This document shows positions 33,390 to 43,065 of a DNA stretch of 64,000 nt, piece by piece (within the stretch, counting starts at the first letter, position 1; every line of letters begins with the position of its first letter). A program made the translations under genes and the position numbers. Location of the stretch: assembly GCF_003097315.1 (NCBI RefSeq), contig NZ_QDDL01000001.1, positions 1,054,001-1,118,000 of the forward strand, written 5' to 3'. This DNA comes from Pelagibaculum spongiae. Lineage in GTDB: Bacteria; Pseudomonadota; Gammaproteobacteria; Enterobacterales; Pelagibaculaceae. The notes under the pieces are model-generated. The model did not search any database and had not been told where the DNA came from. It saw only the letters and a list, made by a program, of their open reading frames with translations.

Positions 33390-36356
33390 ATGACTTTTTC
33401 TCTCTCTCATTTATTTTTTGCCGGCGGCTGCTATTTAGCACTATTGTTTGCGATTGCTTGGGCAACAGATAAGGGCATTATTCCCTCGCGGATCACCTCC
33501 CACCCAATTACTTTCACTCTGGCATTGGGCGTATATTTTAGTGCCTGGAGTTTCTATGGCGTATTCGGATATACGCTGACTAATGGTTATAACTATCTAG
33601 GTTTGTATCTCGGCATCACCGGCGCATTCATCTTAGCTCCGGTACTCATGACACCGATTCTCCGCCTGACCCGCACCTATCAATTAAGCTCATTGGCCGA
33701 TCTCTTCGCGTTTCGATACCGCAGCCAACTAGTTGGCCTAGTGGTTACCCTTGGCATGATCGCTGCGCTAATGCCCTACCTTGCTCTTCAGGTGCAAGCA
33801 TTAATCAACTCGATCCAGGTACTCACCGGAGAACAAACACCAGATCTAGTGGCAGTGGTTTTCTGCACAATGATTTTCGCTTTTTGTGTATTTTTTGGCG
33901 CCCGTCACTTCTCTTTTCGCCAGCAACACCAAGGTTTAGTCGCTGCAATTGCATTTGAATCTTTGGTTAAACTGATTGCTTTGATATGCGCCGGAGTCTT
34001 TGCAATATTTGGCGTGTTTGGCGGCTTTAATGAGATGGGCAGCTGGCTGCAACAGAACCCGCAAATGCTCGATATGATGTATCAGCCACTTAAAAATAGC
34101 CCTTGGCCAACCTTGTTAATGCTGTCATTCCTTTCGACAGTACTGTTGCCACATATTTTTCACATGACCTTCAACGAGTGCAAAGAAGAACGCAATTTCC
34201 TCACTGTCAGCTGGTTGTTCCCAACCATGATGTTGGTTATGTGCTTTTCAGTGCCCCCTATTATTTGGGCTGCGTTAAATTTAAACAGCCAGGTCCCGCC
34301 CGATTATCTAAATCTGGGCATGGCAATTGCCGCCAATGCACCTTGGCTAGCTGTTTTATTATTTTTAGGCGGGCTATCTGCTGCTAGCGCGATGTTAGTG
34401 GTTACTACGCTAGCTTTAGCTACAATGGCGTTGAATCATATATTCCTACCTAGCTTTCATCGCATATTGCCAGCACTAGAAAACAGTCATCAACGAGATT
34501 TCTACAAAGGGCTGCTTTGGGCTCGCAGGGCGATGATCTTTCTGATTATCTCGCTGTGCTACGGCATGTACTTGTTAATGCGTAACAACCATCAGCTGAT
34601 GGATCTTGGTAACCTTTCTGCTGTCGCATTGGCCCAACTTTCGCCCGGCTTAATCGGTGTTCTTTATTGGCGAAGGGCCACTCGCGCAGGACTATTATCC
34701 GGCTTATTGGGTGGCGCAATTATCTGGTTGGTTTTATTACTGCTACCTGATATTTTTAAAAGCGGCATAGTGCCTGAGCTTTATAATATTCAGCTGATAA
34801 TTCCTAAAGAATATGAACCATGGCGCTTTGCCACCCTTTGCTCATTGCTAGTAAACGGTACGCTGTTCATTACAATTTCCCTCCTCACCAAACAAGGGCA
34901 TCGGGAGCAACATTCCGCCGCAGCTTGCGCCATGGATAATTTGCAGAGACCCCATCATCTAGCGGCAACACCGCAAACCCCATTAGAGTTTTGCAAACAG
35001 CTTGAACCACGATTAGGCATTGCAGCGGCCAATCGAGAAATTCGCCAAGCTTGCACTGAAGCAGGTATTGAGCTTGACGAACAGCGCTCTTGGCTACTTC
35101 AGCGAATGGTTCAAAGATTGGAAATTAATTTATCCGGTTTGCTGGGGCCATCGGTTGCCGATGATATTTTGCGCAGCAGCCTGTGGAACAGCCAGCAAGC
35201 CCAGCCGACGCTTAGCGACATTCGCCTAGCAGAAGAACATATCAAACTAACAAAACCATTACGCGGCATTGCCGGTGAACTAGATAGCTTACGGCGTTAT
35301 CACCGCACATTATTACAATCACTACCAGTCGGAGTTTGCTCATTAAATTATGAGCAAGATATTTTGATCTGGAATGATGCAATGGGAAAAATTAGTTGTA
35401 TAGCAAGCAAAGAAGTCACCGGCGGCAAACTTGCTAACTTACCTTGGCCTTGGGATCAAATTCTTGGTGAGTTTTATCAAACTGAAGCACTACACAAGCA
35501 TAAGTTAAAACTAGAAATTGATAATCGCCCTCGCTGGTTCAATTTGCACAAAGCATTTATTGGTGACTATCAATCTCCCAGAGAACAGCGTGGTGTCGTT
35601 ATTCTGGTTGAAGATTTAACTCATTTACAGCTATTAGAAGTTGAATTGGCCCACAGCGAGCGCTTAGCTTCAATTGGCCAATTAGCCGCTGGCGTAGCGC
35701 ATGAAATCGGCAATCCAGTTACTTGTATCGATAGCCTTGCGCAAATAGTGCTTCCAGAAACCGACGATGAATTTGTTAAAGATTGCTTAATGCAAATGCG
35801 TGAACAAACCAAGCGCATTACCGATATTGTTCAATCATTAGTGACTTTCAGCCATAGCGGCAACACTCGAAAATTAATTAGTGAGCCGGTTGCTTTATGC
35901 GAGTGCGTTAAAGAAGCAGTAAAGCTCGCTAGATTGTCACTAGAAGGTAAACAAATGGAGTATTCGGTCAACTGCGACGACTCTATTGTTTTAGGCGATC
36001 CGCAGTTAATTCTTCAGGTTTTATTAAATCTTTTAAATAACGCTCGGGATGCCAGCCAACCCGGTGATATGATAGAAATCAATATTCACCATCATGGAGG
36101 ACAGGTGATAACTACCGTAAAGGATCAGGGAACGGGGATAGATCCGCAAAATAAGTCGCGGTTATTTGAACCGTTTTTTACGACAAAGGAACCAGGCAAG
36201 GGGACAGGTTTAGGCCTACCACTTGTGTACAGTATCATTGACGACCATCAAGGTCAGATTGTGATTGATAACGCCCCGGAAGGCGGGGCCGTTGTAACGA
36301 TCCGCCTGCCACTGTATCGGAGCGAGCACTGCCATGAGTCATATATTGATAGTTGA
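33390..36356 (+). CDS. cbrA: sensor histidine kinase CbrA with sodium/solute-symporter domain
   Basis: A 988-residue protein close to Pseudomonas CbrA in length. Residues 1 to about 490 are a SLC5/SSS-type transporter domain with about 13 membrane segments; then a cytoplasmic linker, a PAS-like region (about 640-740), and the kinase: H-box VAHEIGNPV with phospho-acceptor H771, N-box [10 protein letters not shown] boxes DQGTGIDP and KGTGLGLPL. CbrA controls catabolic preference and carbon/nitrogen balance; the transporter part of Pseudomonas CbrA has been linked to histidine. The ATG at 33390 directly follows cbrX. cbrB overlaps the end by 23 bases. Confidence 0.93.
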   Translation: MTFSLSHLFFAGGCYLALLFAIAWATDKGIIPSRITSHPITFTLALGVYFSAWSFYGVFGYTLTNGYNYLGLYLGITGAFILAPVLMTPILRLTRTYQLSSLADLFAFRYRSQLVGLVVTLGMIAALMPYLALQVQALINSIQVLTGEQTPDLVAVVFCTMIFAFCVFFGARHFSFRQQHQGLVAAIAFESLVKLIALICAGVFAIFGVFGGFNEMGSWLQQNPQMLDMMYQPLKNSPWPTLLMLSFLSTVLLPHIFHMTFNECKEERNFLTVSWLFPTMMLVMCFSVPPIIWAALNLNSQVPPDYLNLGMAIAANAPWLAVLLFLGGLSAASAMLVVTTLALATMALNHIFLPSFHRILPALENSHQRDFYKGLLWARRAMIFLIISLCYGMYLLMRNNHQLMDLGNLSAVALAQLSPGLIGVLYWRRATRAGLLSGLLGGAIIWLVLLLLPDIFKSGIVPELYNIQLIIPKEYEPWRFATLCSLLVNGTLFITISLLTKQGHREQHSAAACAMDNLQRPHHLAATPQTPLEFCKQLEPRLGIAAANREIRQACTEAGIELDEQRSWLLQRMVQRLEINLSGLLGPSVADDILRSSLWNSQQAQPTLSDIRLAEEHIKLTKPLRGIAGELDSLRRYHRTLLQSLPVGVCSLNYEQDILIWNDAMGKISCIASKEVTGGKLANLPWPWDQILGEFYQTEALHKHKLKLEIDNRPRWFNLHKAFIGDYQSPREQRGVVILVEDLTHLQLLEVELAHSERLASIGQLAAGVAHEIGNPVTCIDSLAQIVLPETDDEFVKDCLMQMREQTKRITDIVQSLVTFSHSGNTRKLISEPVALCECVKEAVKLARLSLEGKQMEYSVNCDDSIVLGDPQLILQVLLNLLNNARDASQPGDMIEINIHHHGGQVITTVKDQGTGIDPQNKSRLFEPFFTTKEPGKGTGLGLPLVYSIIDDHQGQIVIDNAPEGGAVVTIRLPLYRSEHCHESYIDS

Positions 36357-37698
36357 GGATGAGACAATCATCCGAACCGCACTGCGCAGATTGTTGGAGC
36401 GAAATCGCTACAGCGTCAGCGAAGCTGGAGCGGTCAGTGAAGCCTTGGAAAAATATAATTTAAATAATTTTGATCTGATTATTTCAGATCTACGGCTACC
36501 CGGTGCACCGGGAACTGATTTGATCGAAAAAGCGGGTAGAACCCCTGTTTTGATCATGACCAGCTATGCCAGTGTCAAATCAGCTGTTGATGCGATGCGC
36601 ATGGGGGCTGCAGATTATATTTCCAAGCCGTTTGACCATGAGGAAATGGTTTTAACGGTAAAACGTATTCTTGATACTGGTGCAATACGCCGTCAAAACG
36701 TCGCTTTAAAACAGGACATCAATCGAAGTTATCCTGTGCGCGGCATGCTTGGCAGCAGTCCACCAATGAAAGAAGTCTTTCAGCGAATTCAAAAAGTCGC
36801 GCCTACCGATACCACCGTTCTAATTCTTGGGGAATCAGGAACCGGTAAAGAATTGGTTGCTCGTGCGGTTCACGAACAAAGCAATCGACGTAATGCACCA
36901 ATGATTACGGTTAACTGCGCAGCGATTCCTGAAGCTTTGATTGAGTCCGAATTATTCGGCCATGAAAAAGGAGCCTTTAGCGGCGCAGCACATACTCATA
37001 GAGGATTAGTTGAGGCTGCTGATGGCGGCACATTATTCCTCGATGAAATTGGTGAGTTACCGATGGAAGCTCAAGCACGTTTATTACGCGTGCTGCAAGA
37101 AGGTGAAATTCGTCGACTAGGTTCAGTGGATTCACGTCGAGTGAGTATTCGTCTGATTGCCGCGACTCACCAAGATCTGGATGCATTGGTTCTTGAAAAC
37201 AATTTCCGCGAAGATTTGTATTTCCGATTAAACGTGATGCAGATTCAACTAGCGCCACTGCGTCGCCGCGGCAAAGACGTTGAAGAGCTAGCAGACAGCT
37301 TGCTAGAAAAAACCTGCCAACGTTTGAATCGTCCAACCATGCAATTTGCAGCAGATGCCACTGAGTCAATTCGCAAATATGCTTGGCCTGGTAATGTTCG
37401 TGAACTGGAAAATGCCATCGAGCGCGCAGTCATTTTATCTGAAGGTGACATTCTCACTGAAGATTTACTGGCTATCGATAGTGAGAAACGCCATCCGATG
37501 GATAGCGGACCTCCTGCCGATATGTCGCTGGAGGATTATTTCCAGACCTTTGTGTTAGAACACCAAGACACCATGACTGAAACCGAATTGGCAAAACGCC
37601 TTGGAATTAGCCGTAAATCTCTATGGGAAAGACGCCAGAGATTAGGCATTCCTCGGCATAAGAAAAAGAAGCCAGTCGCGGCAGAAGAAGAAGCCTAA
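36334..37698 (+). CDS. cbrB: sigma-54-dependent response regulator CbrB
   Basis: A 454-residue NtrC-type activator: receiver domain 1-120 with phospho-acceptor D52 ([10 protein letters not shown]), AAA+ domain with Walker A GESGTGKE and [13 protein letters not shown] (the sigma-54 contact loop is GAFSGA instead of GAFTGA), and a C-terminal helix-turn-helix ([20 protein letters not shown]). It is activated by CbrA and in Pseudomonas switches on crcZ. The gene overlaps cbrA by 23 bases, ensuring coupled synthesis. A clear terminator follows, then the putative CrcZ-like RNA. Confidence 0.94.
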   Translation: MSHILIVEDETIIRTALRRLLERNRYSVSEAGAVSEALEKYNLNNFDLIISDLRLPGAPGTDLIEKAGRTPVLIMTSYASVKSAVDAMRMGAADYISKPFDHEEMVLTVKRILDTGAIRRQNVALKQDINRSYPVRGMLGSSPPMKEVFQRIQKVAPTDTTVLILGESGTGKELVARAVHEQSNRRNAPMITVNCAAIPEALIESELFGHEKGAFSGAAHTHRGLVEAADGGTLFLDEIGELPMEAQARLLRVLQEGEIRRLGSVDSRRVSIRLIAATHQDLDALVLENNFREDLYFRLNVMQIQLAPLRRRGKDVEELADSLLEKTCQRLNRPTMQFAADATESIRKYAWPGNVRELENAIERAVILSEGDILTEDLLAIDSEKRHPMDSGPPADMSLEDYFQTFVLEHQDTMTETELAKRLGISRKSLWERRQRLGIPRHKKKKPVAAEEEA

Positions 37699-37705
37699 GT
37701 CATTA

Positions 37706-37734
37706 TAAAAAGCCTGCGAAAGCGGGCTTTTTTA
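37706..37734 (+). terminator. terminator after cbrB
   Basis: AAAAAGCCTGC/GCGGGCTTTTTT stem with GAAA loop (one mismatch) and a T-run, 8 bases after the cbrB stop. It isolates cbrAB from the RNA region downstream. Confidence 0.88.
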
Positions 37735-37897
37735 ATTCCACTACGAATTGCGCACCTTTTGTAACATACCAGATATTGTGGTTGTGTCACACTAAGGGCA
37801 CAAGTAAGACAAAAATCGCTCTATTTAAGCGATTCCTTTGATATACGCCTAATGTTTCAAACACTCGTTTGCTACCGAACCACCCGCAAGAGACATA

Positions 37898-37926
37898 TTG
37901 TTACCTTTGGCGCTGTTATTTATAAA
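37898..37926 (+). promoter_or_regulatory. sigma-70-like promoter for the CrcZ-like RNA
   Basis: TTGTTA and TATAAA separated by exactly 17 bases (4/6 and 5/6 matches to consensus). It would start RNA near 37933. I searched the gap for GG-N10-GC sigma-54 elements and found none; TTGGCGC at 37905-37912 has the -24 half only. Confidence 0.35.
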
Positions 37927-37932
37927 CAACGT

Positions 37933-38290
37933 TTAAAATGTATAAAAAAGTCGCTTGGCTAAGCGGTATTACCAGTTAGACTGAGTGAACTTAAAGCAGA
38001 TCTGAAAAGAAAAGCTTTAGTAGACAAGTTGGAGTTGTGCCCAATGAGTCGAACGTGATCAGCGATATCAATAATAAAAAGAGCGATCACATTAGAGGTT
38101 CATCCTCTACCCAAAAAAATAATAAGAAGAATAAAAAATAAGAAGAAGAAAAATAGAGGCAAGACAACAATAACAATACAACGGTACGCGGCGAGAAAAA
38201 TAACAAAAACAGCCCAAACCGTCAGTAAGCCATAAAAGGCGCCTCAAATGACCTGACTGGCCCGGGGATTCTATCCCCGGGGCATAATTT
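37933..38290 (+). ncRNA. CrcZ-like RNA with multiple CA-type Hfq motifs (candidate)
   Basis: The 720-base gap between cbrB and pcnB has no gene but several AANAANAA-type clusters: AATAATAA at 38070-38077, a long A/G/T-rich tract at 38112-38153, AACAATAACAA at 38166-38176 and AAAAATAACAAAAACA at about 38195-38210. Three clusters sit inside loops: GTGATC/GATCAC (38055-38090), CCTCTA/TAGAGG (38104-38159) and ACGGT/ACCGT (38181-38222). A strong hairpin CCCGGGGA/TCCCCGGG (38261-38281) then ends the unit, though its T-run is poor. In Pseudomonas the Hfq-sequestering RNA CrcZ lies at this same place and is activated by CbrB. Position and motifs agree; the 5' end is an estimate from the promoter. Confidence 0.6.
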
Positions 38291-38420
38291 GCTAAAAACC
38301 TGCAAAATCTACTATCTCTCTGCCCACCATCAATAGAGATTCCTTCCATCCTGTTCAGAGCGTGATATCATCCCGGCTCGATCATTTAGTAGCCCTGCCA
38401 ACCTGAGCGTGACGTAAACC

Positions 38421-39839
38421 TTGACTGCCTCGAAATCCCCATCTCTTATCCAGCGAATTGTCAGCAATTGCCGTACATGGCTGACCCCAAGGACACCAGC
38501 TCCCCAGATGAGAACGATTCCTCGCCCAGATCACCAGATCAGTCGCAAGCAAATCAGCCCTAACGCGTTGAAAGTACTCTATCGACTTAATAAAGCTGGC
38601 TACCAAGCCTATCTGGTAGGCGGTGGTGTTCGAGACATATTACTTGGCAAGGCTCCTAAAGATTTCGATATTGCTACCGATGCAACGCCTGAGCAAATCA
38701 AGGCATTGTTTAGCAATTGCCGTCTAATTGGCCGCCGCTTTCGTTTGGCGCACATCCATTTTGGCCGCGAAATTATCGAAACCGCGACCTTCCGTGCCAG
38801 CCATAAAGAAGGCAGCACTGCCGATCAGGCAAGTAGTGATGAGTCAGGAATGATTCGCCGCGATAATGTCTGGGGCAACTTGGATGATGACGCCGAACGC
38901 CGGGACTTCACTATTAATGGTTTGTACTACAACATTGATGATTTCAGCGTTATCGATTTCAGCAATGGCGTAGAAGACCTTAAAGCCAAGAAAATTCGCA
39001 TGATTGGTGATCCGGAAACCCGCTATCGGGAAGATCCGGTTCGCATGCTGCGAGCCGCTCGCTTTGCTGCCAAGCTTGATTTTGAAATTGAGCCAAATAC
39101 CGCCACATGCATCCCGTCTCTAGCAACATTGCTAGAAGATATTCCTTCGGCGCGGCTGTTTGAAGAATTCCTTAAGCTATTTTTCTCCGGCCATGCTGCA
39201 GCCAGTTTTGAGCAGTTAAGTCGCTTTGGCTTATTTGCAGTACTGTTTCCACAAACAGCTGATTGCCTGAAGGATCCCGAGCATGGTGAAGGCTATCGCA
39301 AGCTGATTCACCAAGCTTGCCTGAATACTGATTCACGCATTAAAAATGACCAGCCAGTGACCCCGGCATTTTTAATGGCGGTTATTTTGTGGCCAGCCAT
39401 TCAACGGGCACATGACCACCAGCTAAATAAAGGTACTGAAGCGCATATTGCTGAACACAACGCGATTAATGATGTGTTAGAACAGCAATTAAGCCGCATT
39501 TCAATTCCTAAGCGTTTCTCATTGCCTACTCGAGAAATGTGGAGCTTGCAGTTTAGGCTGCATAAACGCCAAGGCCGTCGTGCATGGCGCTTATTTGAGC
39601 ACCCAAGGTTCCGCGCTGCTTATGACATTCTTTTACTGCGTAAAGAAAGCGGTGAAGATTGTGCCGAGCTAACCGATTGGTGGACTGAATTCCAAACCGG
39701 TGGCACAGAAGAGAAAAGCAAAATGGTTCGCCAGCTAGGTGGGCCGAAAAAGCGCCGTCCTCGTCGCCGTAGAAAACCTAGCGGTAAAAGTAGTGGTGCT
39801 GCAGAGCAGCCAACCTCTGACCAGGGATCTTTTGAGTAA
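38421..39839 (+). CDS. pcnB: poly(A) polymerase I
   Basis: A 472-residue class II nucleotidyltransferase. AYLVGGGVRDILLGKAPKDFDIATDA holds the polymerase active site (GG...D-x-D, quoted in parts), followed by CRLIGRRFRLAHIHF, and the C-terminus is very basic (GPKKRRPRRRRKPSGK), as usual for RNA-binding PcnB. It adds A-tails that speed RNA decay. The family N-terminal extension requires the TTG at 38421, directly after an in-frame stop; the first ATG (38508) would remove 29 residues. E. coli pcnB likewise uses a weak start codon (AUU). folK overlaps by one base. Confidence 0.94.
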   Translation: MTASKSPSLIQRIVSNCRTWLTPRTPAPQMRTIPRPDHQISRKQISPNALKVLYRLNKAGYQAYLVGGGVRDILLGKAPKDFDIATDATPEQIKALFSNCRLIGRRFRLAHIHFGREIIETATFRASHKEGSTADQASSDESGMIRRDNVWGNLDDDAERRDFTINGLYYNIDDFSVIDFSNGVEDLKAKKIRMIGDPETRYREDPVRMLRAARFAAKLDFEIEPNTATCIPSLATLLEDIPSARLFEEFLKLFFSGHAAASFEQLSRFGLFAVLFPQTADCLKDPEHGEGYRKLIHQACLNTDSRIKNDQPVTPAFLMAVILWPAIQRAHDHQLNKGTEAHIAEHNAINDVLEQQLSRISIPKRFSLPTREMWSLQFRLHKRQGRRAWRLFEHPRFRAAYDILLLRKESGEDCAELTDWWTEFQTGGTEEKSKMVRQLGGPKKRRPRRRRKPSGKSSGAAEQPTSDQGSFE

Positions 39840-40321
39840 TGAGCAGTGCAATCGCAACCAGCTGGATTGGTCTAGGCAGCAATCTTGAACAACCCAAACA
39901 GCAGTTGCTAAAAGCGCAAGCTGAACTGGAAAAATTAGGCGTGGTGACCATATCACGCCTCTATTCAAGCAGCCCAATGGGGCCGCAAGACCAGCCAGAT
40001 TACGTCAACGCCGTTGCCATGTTAAAAACCGAATTAGCACCTATCGCCCTACTCGATGCACTGCAAGCAATTGAAAATGAGCATGGGCGAGTCCGAAACC
40101 GGCGCTGGGGCGAACGAACGCTTGACCTAGATTTATTAATCTATGACCAGCAACAAATTAATCACCCTAGGTTGACAGTGCCCCACCCTGGCATTGCCGA
40201 AAGAGACTTTGTACTCAAGCCGTTACATGAATTAGCGCCTGAGCTAAAACTGCCTGATGGCCGCCCGATTGAGCAGTTATTGGAAAATTGTTCTGACCAT
40301 TCGCTCAGGCTCATAGACTGA
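39839..40321 (+). CDS. folK: 2-amino-4-hydroxy-6-hydroxymethyldihydropteridine pyrophosphokinase
   Basis: A 160-residue HPPK. Landmarks are WIGLGSNLEQP at the start and RWGERTLDLDLLIYD (magnesium-binding Asp pair) near 90-104. It transfers pyrophosphate from ATP to the pterin alcohol in folate synthesis. The start codon shares one base with the pcnB stop (TAATG), so it is translationally coupled to pcnB. Confidence 0.96.
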   Translation: MSSAIATSWIGLGSNLEQPKQQLLKAQAELEKLGVVTISRLYSSSPMGPQDQPDYVNAVAMLKTELAPIALLDALQAIENEHGRVRNRRWGERTLDLDLLIYDQQQINHPRLTVPHPGIAERDFVLKPLHELAPELKLPDGRPIEQLLENCSDHSLRLID

Positions 40322-40376
40322 AACCTGCCAACTTGGTACTTTTAGCCGCGTTCCCGATACTTTAAGTGCAGCACTG

Positions 40377-41174
40377 ATGAACAAAATCACCCTATCTCGC
40401 CTTGCTCATATGAAGCAAAAGGGCGAAAAAATTGCTTCTCTTACCGCATACGATGCCAGTTTTGCCGCGCTGTTCGATCAGCAAGCAGTGGATATGCTGC
40501 TAGTGGGTGACTCACTCGGCATGGTACTTCAGGGCAAGGGCAGCACCGTTCCAGTTACCGTAGAAGATATCGTTTATCACACCCGAGCGGTTGCTGCGGC
40601 AAAACCCAATGCACTATTGATGGCTGACATGCCATTTATGAGTTACGCCACTGAAGCTGAAGGCTTGGCCAATGCCGCACAATTAATGCGTGCCGGTGCC
40701 GAGATCGTCAAGCTAGAAGGCGGCGCTTGGATGTGTGACTTGGTCAGAAAAATGGTTCGCGGTGGTATTCCGGTTTGCGCCCATTTGGGCTTAATGCCAC
40801 AACAGGTCAACCTGCTCAGTGGCTATAAAGTGCAGGGCCGTAACGATGCTCAAGCAACCTCAATCATCGATGAAGCAGTTCAGCTAGAACATGCGGGCGC
40901 CAACATGTTGTTGTTGGAATGCGTCCCTTCATCATTGGCTCAATCTGTCAGTCAGCAAGTTTCCATTCCAGTGATTGGCATAGGTGCCGGTGCTTATTGT
41001 GATGGTCAAATTTTAGTAATGCACGACATGCTCGGCGTCACCAGTGGCAAGCGCCCTAAATTTGTTAAAGATTTTATGGCCGATTCTAATGGATCCATTG
41101 CATCTGCCGTTGCAGCCTACGTCAGCCAAGTTAAAAACCTGCAATTTCCAACCGCAGAGCACAGTTTCAAATAA
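40377..41174 (+). CDS. panB: ketopantoate hydroxymethyltransferase
   Basis: A 265-residue TIM-barrel enzyme of normal length. LTAYDASFAALFD, LLVGDSLGMVLQG (magnesium Asp) and VCAHLGLMPQQVN are conserved blocks, and IGIGAGAYCDGQILVMHD lies near the end. It makes ketopantoate from 2-oxoisovalerate and methylene-THF. First gene of panB-panC-panD. Confidence 0.97.
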   Translation: MNKITLSRLAHMKQKGEKIASLTAYDASFAALFDQQAVDMLLVGDSLGMVLQGKGSTVPVTVEDIVYHTRAVAAAKPNALLMADMPFMSYATEAEGLANAAQLMRAGAEIVKLEGGAWMCDLVRKMVRGGIPVCAHLGLMPQQVNLLSGYKVQGRNDAQATSIIDEAVQLEHAGANMLLLECVPSSLAQSVSQQVSIPVIGIGAGAYCDGQILVMHDMLGVTSGKRPKFVKDFMADSNGSIASAVAAYVSQVKNLQFPTAEHSFK

Positions 41175-41264
41175 TTTTTATTGCCGGTGCCAGCAGCCTA
41201 GCGCCTGACAATATTCAGTGCGCTATTAACTGATCGCCGGCCATTAGTCGATCAGGTAGTGAAC

Positions 41265-42116
41265 ATGCAGATAGTAAAAAGTACCGCTGAACTTCGCCAG
41301 CAAGTTCGTCAGTGGCGTCATCAGGGGTTGATTGTTGGTTTTGTACCGACAATGGGGAATCTGCATCAGGGACATTTATCTCTAGTAGAAAAAGCCAAGC
41401 AAAAGGCAGACAAGGTAATTGTCAGTATTTTTGTTAATCCGATGCAATTTGCACCCGGCGAAGACCTCGAAAGCTATCCAAGAACACTGGATCAAGATTG
41501 CCAGCAGCTCGATCAATATCAAACCGATTTAGTTTTCTGCCCGCCGCTAGAAGAAATTTACCCCTGCGCACTAGAAGACCAAACTCGAGTAGCCGTTCCT
41601 AATATCACCCAACACCATTGCGGTTCTAGCCGGCCGGTATTCTTTGGCGGCATAACCACCGTCGTCACCAAACTGTTTAATCTGGTACAGCCAGACTTAG
41701 CAGTTTTCGGTGAAAAAGATTTTCAACAGCTGCAAGTGATTCGCAAAATGGTCCACGACCTTTGCATGCCGATCGAAATTATCGGCGGTGAATTAGTGCG
41801 TGAATCCGATGGTTTAGCGATGAGCTCGCGCAACGGTTATTTGAATATTCATCAGCGGTCACTGGCACCAAAACTTCGTCAGGTACTACTTGAAGCCGCT
41901 GAAAAAATCCGTACTGGCGATGTGGAATTTGATCAAATTTCGGAACATGCCAAGTGCAAACTTGAACAACTCGGTTTTAAACCGGATTACTTCAATATTG
42001 CCCGACGAAATGACCTAGAACCGGCTGGCGCAACCGATAAAGAGCTGGTTATACTGGCCGCCGCCGCATTAGGCCAAACACGTCTTATTGACAATGAGCA
42101 AATTTTTTTGCAATAA
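41265..42116 (+). CDS. panC: pantothenate synthetase
   Basis: A 283-residue ligase with GFVPTMGNLHQGHLSL (HIGH-type ATP motif), FVNPMQFAPGEDLESYPR, VVTKLFNLVQPDLAVFGEKD and the KMSKS-like MSSRNGYL. It joins pantoate and beta-alanine. A GTG six bases upstream is in frame; the ATG at 41265, with AGGTAG upstream, is preferred. It follows panB by 90 bases. Confidence 0.96.
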   Translation: MQIVKSTAELRQQVRQWRHQGLIVGFVPTMGNLHQGHLSLVEKAKQKADKVIVSIFVNPMQFAPGEDLESYPRTLDQDCQQLDQYQTDLVFCPPLEEIYPCALEDQTRVAVPNITQHHCGSSRPVFFGGITTVVTKLFNLVQPDLAVFGEKDFQQLQVIRKMVHDLCMPIEIIGGELVRESDGLAMSSRNGYLNIHQRSLAPKLRQVLLEAAEKIRTGDVEFDQISEHAKCKLEQLGFKPDYFNIARRNDLEPAGATDKELVILAAAALGQTRLIDNEQIFLQ

Positions 42117-42223
42117 ACGGCTGGGCTGAGTGATAATCGGCCGCCTTTCAACAGCGGGCTCGGTAAAGTGCCGTAGTGCTGTTGCAAGAAGTAGCAAATT
42201 CTAAGAGAAGACTGGAGAGTGCA

Positions 42224-42604
42224 ATGCAACACACAATGCTTAAAGGCAAGTTGCACCAGGCAAGGGTTACCCATGCCGAGTTAGAGTATGAAGGTTCATG
42301 TGCAATTGATAGTGAACTGTTGGACGCATCAGGAATTCTCGACCACGAGCAAATCCAGATCTACAACATCGCCAATGGCGAGCGGTTCACAACCTACGCA
42401 ATTCGCGCAGAAGCCGGCTCCAGAATCATCTCTGTAAATGGTGCAGCAGCACACCGAGCTTCTGTTGGTGATCGTGTAATTATCTGCGCATATTCTGCAA
42501 TGAGCGATCAAGAAGCCCGTGCATATAAACCACACCTGGTTTATATCGGCGAAGGGAACGAAATTGTTCGTTCCAGCAACGCCATCCCGGTTCAAGTCGC
42601 TTAA
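42224..42604 (+). CDS. panD: aspartate 1-decarboxylase precursor
   Basis: A 126-residue pyruvoyl enzyme that self-cleaves between G24 and S25 (EYEG/SCAID), the same positions as in E. coli. Other blocks are [14 protein letters not shown] and [18 protein letters not shown]. It makes beta-alanine for PanC. GGAGAG precedes the ATG. All three pantothenate enzymes are thus present in one run. Confidence 0.97.
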   Translation: MQHTMLKGKLHQARVTHAELEYEGSCAIDSELLDASGILDHEQIQIYNIANGERFTTYAIRAEAGSRIISVNGAAAHRASVGDRVIICAYSAMSDQEARAYKPHLVYIGEGNEIVRSSNAIPVQVA

Positions 42605-42626
42605 TTATTAAGTCGACCGAAAACCG

Positions 42627-42668
42627 AAAAAACGCCGTGCAAAGCAATTTGCACGGCGTTTTTTTTGT
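42627..42668 (+). terminator. strong terminator after panD
   Basis: AAAAAACGCCGTGCAAA/TTTGCACGGCGTTTTTT, a perfect 17-base stem with a GCAA loop, ending in eight T. Confidence 0.95.
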
Positions 42669-42699
42669 TTAAAAAATTAAAACCATTCAGCAAAATCTG

Positions 42700-42860
42700 C
42701 CGAGCACGTCATCCTCACCAAAGACGACTGCATGGATGCAGAAGGTAGAGCGACGCAGAATGCCAAAGCCGAGATGCCGGGCAGAAAAGTTGCGTCCCTG
42801 CATTTTCTGCATTTATTACATCCTTTTGAGTCACCCAGTTGCCATGGATGGTGATGGTTA
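42700..42860 (+). repeat. dispersed repeat, copy 2
   Basis: Contains ACGTCATCCTCACC, then AGCGACGCAGAATGCCAAAG followed by CCGAGATGCC, the same core as the minus-strand copy at 16.9 kb. The gap between panD and the thiolase gene (42605-43065) otherwise shows no gene. Confidence 0.6.
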
Positions 42861-43065
42861 AAACAAATTCGGTGTTTAAAGGTGAACCTACCGCTTACAG
42901 GTTGGTACGTACCACCCCGCCCTTTTATTTATCTGACAATTACGTCGTTATACAGTTGTATCCAAGATAAAAAGCACTTTATGATCACAGACCTTGCTAG
43001 CAGCTTAATCACTAGCAAAACCTGCATTCGCACAAGGAAGAACAAAAACAAACAGGAGTCACAAG

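Noticed and set aside
37750-38040. sigma-54 promoter for the CrcZ-like RNA
   Set aside because: No GG-N10-GC pair found; TTGGCGC has only the upstream half, so no feature is claimed.
38107-38349. 80-codon minus-strand frame across the RNA region
   Set aside because: Its Tyr/Phe/Leu-rich part is just the complement of the A-rich motif tract; no ribosome site.
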